A stretch of 59,234 nt of DNA from Acidobacteriota bacterium (GTDB lineage: Bacteria; Acidobacteriota; Blastocatellia; RBC074), in assembly GCA_016196035.1 (NCBI GenBank), contig JACPYM010000076.1:1-59234 (forward strand). The letters are read 5' to 3'. Below, piece by piece: positions 53,479 through 59,234 of this stretch (positions are counted from its first letter, which is position 1; each line of letters opens with the position of its first letter). A program made the translations under genes and the position numbers. The notes beneath the pieces are model-generated. The model was not told the DNA's origin and did not search any database. It saw only the letters and a list, made by a program, of their open reading frames with translations.

Positions 53479-56220
53479 TTATTGAAACCCCACTTGCTGC
53501 AAGAGGGCGGCGAAACGCGCGTCCGCACGCACCGGGTCGAACATCGGATCTGTTTTCAACCCGCCGAGCACCGGACTGCGTTCGGCCAGGCACTTGGCCA
53601 ACCAATCGAAGGTGGCATCCACATCGCCCAGCCCCACCGTCACGCCGGCTTGGGCAATTGGAGGCACGTAGGTGTGCTGAGCCATTTTATTCAATTGCGC
53701 CAGCGCTTGGAGCGCGTCGTCACGATGGCCCGCCAGCCCGCAGGCGCTGCCATACAGCCCGATCAGGCTCGCGCTCTGCGGCGCCAGCGCCAGGCCCTTT
53801 TGAAATTCGTTCCGCGAGGCTTCGTACTGACCGAGCAGACGATAACAAAAGCCCAGATAGATGCGGGCTGTCAGGTAATTCGGTTCGCGGCTGAGCGTCT
53901 GCTGCAACAGGGCTTGGGCTTCGCCGTAACGGCGCGCCCGATAAAGCGCCACGGCTGCTTCGGTGTTGGCCACGGGCGAGAGCGGGTCGAGTTGCAGCGC
54001 GAGTTGCGTTTCGTGCACTGCCTCGTTAAGGCGTCCCACATTTTCCAACCAGCTTGCATACCAGCCATGTGCCGTCGCTGAATTCGCATTCAAGCTGAGA
54101 GCGCGCTGAAATTCTTTTTCCGCCTGCGGCCAATCCCAGTAATAGTCGCTGATGATTTTGCCCAGCGCCGTATGCGCCCCAGCCAGCCCTTCGTCAATAC
54201 GCAGGGCCTGGGTCACGGCCTCGCGGGCCGCCGGGTAAACTTCGCCGGGCGGGCGCACGTGGTAGGTGCCGAGCGTGATGTAAGCGTCAGCCAAACCGAC
54301 ATACGCCAGCGCGTAAGCCGGGTCTTTTTCGACGGCTTGCTGAAAGAGCGCCAGCGCCTGGCGCAGGCCATCTGGCGTGCGTTTGTTCCACTGGTAACTG
54401 CCTTGCAGATAGAGCCGGTAAGCCGCCGGGTCGGTGGTGTAGCTCTTGGCGAACTCCGGGTGCGATGGATCATTGGGCCGCAAGGACAATTGCTGCGCGA
54501 CGTCGCGGGCGAGTGCAGTGGGCAACGTTTGCACTTCAGCCAAGGGGCGCTGGTATTGCTTGCCCCATAAGCGCGTGCCATCGCGCGTGTCGGTCAATTC
54601 GACATTGACGAGCAATTCGCCCGCCTGCGCCTGCACACGCCCGCTTACGACGGCGCGCACCTTGAGGTCTTGGCCCACTTGCATGGGCGCGGCGGCCCGG
54701 CCTTTGTAAGTGAAGACCGCCGCGCCGGACAGCACGCGCAGGTCTGGCAGCAGCGCCAGTTGATTGATCAAGCCATCGGTCAACCCGTCGGGCAGGTCTT
54801 GCAATTGCGCGTCGTGCGTCTGATCGGCGAAAGGCAGGACGGCAACCGAAGGCTGCTCGCTCTCCCAACGCAGTTGCGCAGCCTGTCCGCCGCCCCAGCG
54901 CAGTGCCGTTCCCCAGTTGCGCCAGCCGCCCGCGCGGTAAAACAACCAGCCGCTCAACGACAACAGCACCACCAGCGCCACCACCCAGACGCGGCGACGC
55001 GTGCCGCCGAATAGATGAATCAGACTTTGTTTCGTTGGGCGAATGGGCTGCGCAGTGGTTTGATAAGTCAGCCGCTCGTCCTGCGCTTGCGCTTGGCCCA
55101 CGAACATCTCCAAATACGCCGCTTGGCTGGGACGTTGAACTGGCGCAGCCAATTCCTGTTTGAGTGCAGCCAGGGCGGCGCCGAATTCGTCGGCGTCTCG
55201 ATAACGGTCGGCGCGGCGCTTTTGCAGGGCGCGTTGCACGATGGGTTGCAACCCGGCGGGCAAGCCGGGCAAATGCGCGGCCAGCGGCGCGGGTTCTTGG
55301 GTGAGCAGGGCGGCGAGGGCGTCACTGGGCGTCTCGCCCGCAAACGGCACGCGACCGGTCAGCAGTTCGTAAAGCACTACGCCAAGGCTGAACAAGTCCG
55401 CGCCACCATCTACTTCCAGCCCGCGCGCCTGTTCGGGCGACATGTATGTCAAGGTTCCCAGCACGGCACCGGGTTGCGTGCGCAGGGCCGAAGAAGTGGT
55501 CGTGTCATAGCTCGGGCCAGCGGCAGTCGTGTCGGTCAGTTTTGCCAGGCCGAAGTCGAGAACTTTGACGTAACCATCGGCGCGTTGCATGAGGTTTTCG
55601 GGTTTGATGTCGCGGTGCACGATGCCCGCGCGATGCGCGGCGGCGAGCGCCTGGGCGGTTTGCCGCACGATTTCGAGCGCCGCGCCCAGCGTCAGTTGAC
55701 CCGCTTTCAGCAAGGCGCGCAGCGTTTGGCCTGCGACAAATTCGGTGGCGATGAAATGGACGCCCGCCGCTGCGCCAATTTCGTAAATGGTCAGAATGTT
55801 CGGATGGTTGAGCGCCGAGGCGGCGCGCGCTTCCTGGCGAAAGCGGCTGAGCCGCGCGGCATCCTGCGTGTAACGCGCGGGCAATAGTTTGAGGGCGACT
55901 TGACGGCGCAAACGCCGGTCGTGCGCCAGATAAACCACGCCCATGCCGCCGCGCCCGAGTTGGCGAAGGAGTTGGTAATGGCCCAACGTCAAACCGGTAC
56001 GTGAGTCTTCGCCCGCCAGCCAATCGGCGGCCAATTCCCCCGGCGGCGCTTCAATGAAATTTTCAGCGCGTTGTTGGAAGCCGAGTAGCGATTCGAGTTC
56101 ATGCCGCAAATCGTCATCACCCGCGCACGCTGCGGCGAGAAAAGCCGCGCGCTCGGCAGGCGGGCGTTCCAGCGCTTCGGGCAGGATAGCGTCAATGCGT
56201 TGCCAGCGTTCAGGCGTCAT
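53479..56220 (-). CDS. Transmembrane Ser/Thr protein kinase with TolB-like and TPR domains
   Basis: A 913-residue membrane kinase. The N-terminal kinase domain has the Gly-rich loop LGRGGMGVVYLAHD, the ATP-lysine (VALKLLPA), HRDIKPENLM and DFGLAKL. A membrane segment (VWVVALVVLLSLSGWLFYRA) follows. A TolB-like/adenylate-cyclase-type domain comes next (SVAVLPFADQTHD, RVLSGAAVFTYKG), then TPRs (AYALAYVGLADAYITLGTYH; EKEFQRALSLNANSATAHGW). This architecture is typical of acidobacteria. ATG 56220 overlaps the ECF sigma stop by 11 bp, so the two are coupled. Earlier GTG at 56229 is possible. It may signal to the sigma factor or to the transcription apparatus. Confidence 0.92.
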   Translation of the reverse strand: MTPERWQRIDAILPEALERPPAERAAFLAAACAGDDDLRHELESLLGFQQRAENFIEAPPGELAADWLAGEDSRTGLTLGHYQLLRQLGRGGMGVVYLAHDRRLRRQVALKLLPARYTQDAARLSRFRQEARAASALNHPNILTIYEIGAAAGVHFIATEFVAGQTLRALLKAGQLTLGAALEIVRQTAQALAAAHRAGIVHRDIKPENLMQRADGYVKVLDFGLAKLTDTTAAGPSYDTTTSSALRTQPGAVLGTLTYMSPEQARGLEVDGGADLFSLGVVLYELLTGRVPFAGETPSDALAALLTQEPAPLAAHLPGLPAGLQPIVQRALQKRRADRYRDADEFGAALAALKQELAAPVQRPSQAAYLEMFVGQAQAQDERLTYQTTAQPIRPTKQSLIHLFGGTRRRVWVVALVVLLSLSGWLFYRAGGWRNWGTALRWGGGQAAQLRWESEQPSVAVLPFADQTHDAQLQDLPDGLTDGLINQLALLPDLRVLSGAAVFTYKGRAAAPMQVGQDLKVRAVVSGRVQAQAGELLVNVELTDTRDGTRLWGKQYQRPLAEVQTLPTALARDVAQQLSLRPNDPSHPEFAKSYTTDPAAYRLYLQGSYQWNKRTPDGLRQALALFQQAVEKDPAYALAYVGLADAYITLGTYHVRPPGEVYPAAREAVTQALRIDEGLAGAHTALGKIISDYYWDWPQAEKEFQRALSLNANSATAHGWYASWLENVGRLNEAVHETQLALQLDPLSPVANTEAAVALYRARRYGEAQALLQQTLSREPNYLTARIYLGFCYRLLGQYEASRNEFQKGLALAPQSASLIGLYGSACGLAGHRDDALQALAQLNKMAQHTYVPPIAQAGVTVGLGDVDATFDWLAKCLAERSPVLGGLKTDPMFDPVRADARFAALLQQVGFQ

Positions 56221-56791
56221 CGGCTGCACCTTTGCTCATTTCCCGCAACAGCCAGACTTTCGCTGTATTCCAATCGCGGATCACGGTGATGGCCGCGATG
56301 CCGAGCGCTTCGGCGGTTTCTTCGACGCTCAGGCCGCCGAAATAACGCAACTCGACCACGCGGCTTTTGCGCTCGTCGAATTTCGCCAAGTCCTGCAAGG
56401 CATCGTCGAGCGCAAGCAATTCGTCGGCGCGTTCAAGGGCGACGCCGGCGGCTTCGTCGAGCGAGACTTTGTGCGCCGCGCCGCCGCGCTTGGCAAAATT
56501 GCGCGAACGGGCGTGATCCACCAGGATGCGCCGCATTGCCTGCGCCGCAACGCAGAAAAAGTGCGCGCGGTTCTGCCACGAAATCTGCTCGTGATCCACC
56601 AGCCGCAGATACGCTTCGTTGACCAGCGCCGAAGTTTGCAAGGTGTGTTCCCGCCGTTCGTGGCGCAAATAGGCGCGCGCGATGCGCCGCAATTCGTCGT
56701 ACACCAATGGCATCAGGCGGTCGAGCGCCGCCCGGTCGCCAGCGCGCCAATCCAGCAGCAGTCGCGTCACATTGATTGCGGAAGAATCCAT
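56210..56791 (-). CDS. ECF sigma factor (acidobacterial type)
   Basis: A 193-residue extracytoplasmic-function sigma factor of the subgroup common in acidobacteria and planctomycetes. Region 2 has DRLMPLVYDELRRIARAYLR and EAYLRLVDHEQISWQNRAHF, and region 4 carries the HTH VELRYFGGLSVEETAEALGI. Start ATG 56791. No anti-sigma factor is adjacent. Instead its 3' end overlaps the Ser/Thr kinase gene, suggesting phospho-regulation. Targets unknown. Confidence 0.9.
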   Translation of the reverse strand: MDSSAINVTRLLLDWRAGDRAALDRLMPLVYDELRRIARAYLRHERREHTLQTSALVNEAYLRLVDHEQISWQNRAHFFCVAAQAMRRILVDHARSRNFAKRGGAAHKVSLDEAAGVALERADELLALDDALQDLAKFDERKSRVVELRYFGGLSVEETAEALGIAAITVIRDWNTAKVWLLREMSKGAADDA

Positions 56792-57052
56792 CGAGCGCTC
56801 TTTCGTTGTGTGTGCAAGCAGGTCTCTTGCAGGGAAACACATTCATTGGAAACGCGCGCAGTATAAAGGCAAACCCGTGCGGCGGCGAGGCAGCGGCAAT
56901 CCTCAAAAAATTATTTCAGCGTGATGATAGTTGGCGTGTCGTGTTCGCGCCTCTCTTAGTGAGCGGCAAAGAATGACCGGCCTCGATGCCGAGAGCACGG
57001 ACAAACAATCGCTCAGACGAATGAATTGAACACGCAACCAAGGAGACAAATC

Positions 57053-57394
57053 ATGACGAACAAAATTTTTACGGGCCTAACCACTTTGAGCCTGCTTATC
57101 GGGTTGTTATTCGTGGCCACCGGACACGCCCAGATTGATGTGCGCAAAGCGCCGCCCGTCAAGCAAAAGGTGCTGCTGCCTTGCGAAGCCATCACCAAGG
57201 ATGTGGCGACAACGCTGTTCGTGACCAACAGCACACAGCAAGCTTTGCCGGTCAATCAGGTGATCTATTACAGCACCAACAAGAACCAGAATGGCTACTT
57301 CAAATCCAGCAGCCAAGTCGCGGCGGGCCAACTGACCAGCTATCCGTTGACGGCGGGTTCCGGCTCGTCTTGCCAAGCCTGGATGTTGAAATAA
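57053..57394 (+). CDS. Small secreted protein of unknown family
   Basis: A 113-residue exported protein with a signal peptide (KIFTGLTTLSLLIGLLFVAT cut near GHAQ). The mature part is polar, Ser/Gln/Tyr-rich (VIYYSTNKNQNGYFKSSSQV), with two cysteines (LPCEAI; SSCQAW) that could form a disulfide. AAGGAG lies 8 nt before the ATG at 57053. It is divergent from the ECF sigma gene. The hairpin at 57426-57470 follows. No family recognised. Confidence 0.75.
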   Translation: MTNKIFTGLTTLSLLIGLLFVATGHAQIDVRKAPPVKQKVLLPCEAITKDVATTLFVTNSTQQALPVNQVIYYSTNKNQNGYFKSSSQVAAGQLTSYPLTAGSGSSCQAWMLK

Positions 57395-57425
57395 GCGTCA
57401 CTGTCCAGCCACTGAAACCGCACAA

Positions 57426-57470
57426 GCAAAAGAAAAGGGGGACGCCCAGGGCGCGCCCCTTTTCTTTTGC
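57426..57470. terminator. Perfect 15-bp hairpin
   Basis: GCAAAAGAAAAGGGG (57426-57440) pairs perfectly with CCCCTTTTCTTTTGC (57456-57470) around a GC-rich loop. It sits between the small secreted protein stop and the next start, suiting a bidirectional terminator. The A/T-rich stem makes it atypical. Confidence 0.7.
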
Positions 57471-57500
57471 CCAAAGAGAACCAACCAAGGAGAGCGAGAG

Positions 57501-59234
57501 ATGAAACCGAACGATGCAGGCAAAGCGATTCACCCAAACCACACGACGAGACGCTGGCGGCACGGGCTGGCCGCGAGCGCAATACTGTTCGCCGCGATCT
57601 TCAATCTAAGTCAAGCGCGTCACGTGACGGCCTCGTCCGCCACCCCGCAGATGAACAAAACAGCCGGTGCGACGATCACCGTCACCAGCACGAGCGACGC
57701 TTTCGCCCCCGACGGCGTTTGCACCTTGCGTGAAGCCATCACTGCCGCCAACTCCAACATACAGGTGGATGTTTGTGCCGCAGGCCAGCCGGGCTTGGAC
57801 ACTATCGTTTTCAACATCACGGGCACGGGTGTGCAGACGATTCACCCGACCAGTTCGTTGCCGTACATCACCGAGCCTGTGTTGCTGGATGGTTACTCGC
57901 AACCTGGCGCGAGCGTGAACACCCTGCCCGCAGGCGACAATGCGGTGTTGAAGATCGAAATCGAGGGGAGCAACGCGGGCGCTCAAGCCACCTGTATCGT
58001 TTTGCAGGACGGCTCTGACGGCAGCACGGTGCGCGGTCTGGCGCTCAACCGCTTTGGCAATGCCGCAGCCATCAATTTGCAAAACACCAGCAACAATCTG
58101 GTGGAGGGCAATTTCATTGGCCTCGACGCGAGCGGCACGGCGGCGCTGCCCAATCAATATGGCATTTTCATTGACGTCTTTAATGGCGTCACCGCCAACA
58201 ACCTCATCGGCGGCGCGGCGCCCGCGGCGCGTAATGTCATTGCCGGAAATTTCAATCGAGGCGTTTTTCTTGGGGCAGTCACGGCCACTACCATCGAAGG
58301 CAATTTCATCGGTACCAATGCCGCAGGTGTGCAGGCGCTGCCAAATTTTGCCGCCGGAGTCTCTGTTAGCAGCGGCAGCGGGAATATCATTCGCGGCAAC
58401 GTTATCGCCGGCAATAATGGCGCGGGTGTGGTGCTCGGCAATGGCAGCGGCGCGAACAACCAAGTCAGCGGCAATGCCATCGGCGTCAATGCCGCCGGCA
58501 ATCCGCTCGGCAACTCGGGACCGGGCGTCTGGATTTACGATGGCCTCTTTGCAGGCGATACGAACAACCTGATTGGCGGCACGGCGGCGGGCGCGGGCAA
58601 TCGCATCGCCAACAATGGCGGTGACGGCGTGCGCATTACCAACTCCCACGGCTTTGCCGAAACGGGTCACGCGATCCTCGGCAATGCCATCTACAACAAC
58701 GGCGGCCTCGGCATTGATTTGAAAGACGACGGCGTGACGGCCAACGATAACGGCGATGCCGATGCCGGCCCGAACAACCTGCAAAACTTCCCCGTACTCG
58801 CTTCTGTCAGCGCGACGGGCGACATTCAAGGTTCGCTCGACAGTTTGGCTGCCAACACGACCTACCCGGTGCGTATTGAGTTCTTCGCCAACACGACCTG
58901 CAACGCTTCCGGCAACGGCGAAGTCTATCTCGGTTTCATCAACGTCAACGCGCCGAGCAACTTCACCGCGTCCGTCACGCCGGTGATGGGCAAATCGTTC
59001 GTCGCCGCCACCGCCACCGATGCCAATGGCAACACGTCGGAATTCTCGGCCTGCCAGCAAATCGCCGGCAACTGCCCCGTGATTACGGTCGACCCGGCCA
59101 GCTTGCCCGTCGCCGTGGCGGGCGTGACGTTCAACCAAACGCTCACGCAAACGGGCGGCACGGGCGCGATTGCCTGGAGTGTGAGCGCAGGCGTATTACC
59201 CGCAGGTTGGACGCTCAATGCCGGCACGGGTCAA
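57501..59234 (+). CDS. CSLREA/right-handed beta-helix secreted protein, C-terminus beyond window
   Basis: An exported giant protein, 578 residues visible and continuing past the window edge. The N-terminal signal (HGLAASAILFAAIFNLSQAR) is followed by a CSLREA-type domain (DGVCTLREAITAANSN, residues ~71-86). A long right-handed parallel beta-helix (NNLVEGNFIGLDASGTAALP; NIIRGNVIAGNNGAGVVLGN) of the kind found in polysaccharide-associated or adhesin proteins comes next. A He_PIG-like module begins at the end (ITVDPASLPVAVAGVTFNQT). AAGGAG precedes the ATG at 57501. Its long antisense shadow (minus 57606-59150) is not a gene. Surface or matrix role is inferred. Confidence 0.82.
   Translation, partial: MKPNDAGKAIHPNHTTRRWRHGLAASAILFAAIFNLSQARHVTASSATPQMNKTAGATITVTSTSDAFAPDGVCTLREAITAANSNIQVDVCAAGQPGLDTIVFNITGTGVQTIHPTSSLPYITEPVLLDGYSQPGASVNTLPAGDNAVLKIEIEGSNAGAQATCIVLQDGSDGSTVRGLALNRFGNAAAINLQNTSNNLVEGNFIGLDASGTAALPNQYGIFIDVFNGVTANNLIGGAAPAARNVIAGNFNRGVFLGAVTATTIEGNFIGTNAAGVQALPNFAAGVSVSSGSGNIIRGNVIAGNNGAGVVLGNGSGANNQVSGNAIGVNAAGNPLGNSGPGVWIYDGLFAGDTNNLIGGTAAGAGNRIANNGGDGVRITNSHGFAETGHAILGNAIYNNGGLGIDLKDDGVTANDNGDADAGPNNLQNFPVLASVSATGDIQGSLDSLAANTTYPVRIEFFANTTCNASGNGEVYLGFINVNAPSNFTASVTPVMGKSFVAATATDANGNTSEFSACQQIAGNCPVITVDPASLPVAVAGVTFNQTLTQTGGTGAIAWSVSAGVLPAGWTLNAGTGQ

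Noticed and set aside
57606-59150. Long minus-strand open frame (514 codons)
   Set aside because: It is antisense to the CSLREA/beta-helix gene, has no motif, and its composition reflects the GC-rich coding strand.

Overview
The window is a chromosomal segment, GC-rich, densely coding, from what looks like an Acidobacteriota bacterium, most likely class Blastocatellia. The inference rests on gene content: an Oar-like outer-membrane receptor, an ECF sigma factor overlapping a Ser/Thr kinase with TolB-like and TPR domains, ankyrin and CxxCH/squalene-cyclase-like pairs, DUF1593 and DUF6454 proteins, a four-helix-bundle (S23) protein, and large secreted repeat proteins. No rRNA, tRNA, CRISPR array, integrase, transposase or phage structural module was seen.

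Layout. 1-3.4 kb: a zinc-finger anti-sigma factor (cut by the window edge), its sigma-70-like partner and a DUF4097 surface protein. 3.4-4.5 kb: non-coding, rich in hairpins. 4.5-10.4 kb: minus-strand housekeeping and accessory genes (CheY-like receiver, SGNH hydrolase, YciI-like, DUF1593, DUF2277, MurI-like racemase, and a methyltransferase with an unexplained N-terminal domain). 10.6-17.7 kb: a tight four-gene operon LRR - ankyrin - YcaQ-like glycosylase - UvrA, plausibly a DNA-crosslink repair unit. 17.9-25.5 kb: nucleotidyltransferase, a coupled PIG-L/GNAT/AhpD-like operon, crotonase, MBL hydrolase, HupE-like membrane protein, NTF2-like protein and a Gfo/Idh oxidoreductase. 25.7-34.1 kb: Oar-like receptor, acyl-CoA carboxylase beta, an S23 gene bracketed by inverted repeats, an SMP-30-like protein, a gene broken by a 138-bp MITE-like insertion, and an ankyrin protein. 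34.1-34.9 kb: a large palindromic intergenic element. 34.9-40.3 kb: a DUF6454 protein, the scar of a collapsed LytS/LytTR system, and an intact propeller-sensor kinase with a NarL-type regulator. 40.5-53.3 kb: secreted giant proteins (two paralogous tail-fibre-like proteins around a BNR propeller, then an Ig/FG-GAP protein). 53.4-59.2 kb: Ser/Thr kinase and ECF sigma factor, a small secreted protein and a CSLREA/beta-helix protein leaving the window.

The most distinctive feature is the set of dispersed palindromic elements. Family A has copies at 10494-10589 and 24268-24340. Family B has copies at 28492-28583 and 50234-50325, both exactly 92 bp. Family C has copies at 25536-25620 and 31803-31869, with a weak relative at 20909-20962. 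A ~285-bp element lies at 34509-34793. A MITE at 32429-32566 disrupts a gene and leaves a clean 9-bp target duplication. Removing the element and one duplication restores the reading frame on paper. The best candidates for new biology are the H/C-dyad domain fused to a methyltransferase (9115-10431), the LRR-Ank-YcaQ-UvrA operon, the inverted-repeat-bracketed S23 gene, and the two palindrome families. Functions are inferred from motifs read by eye; no database search was possible.
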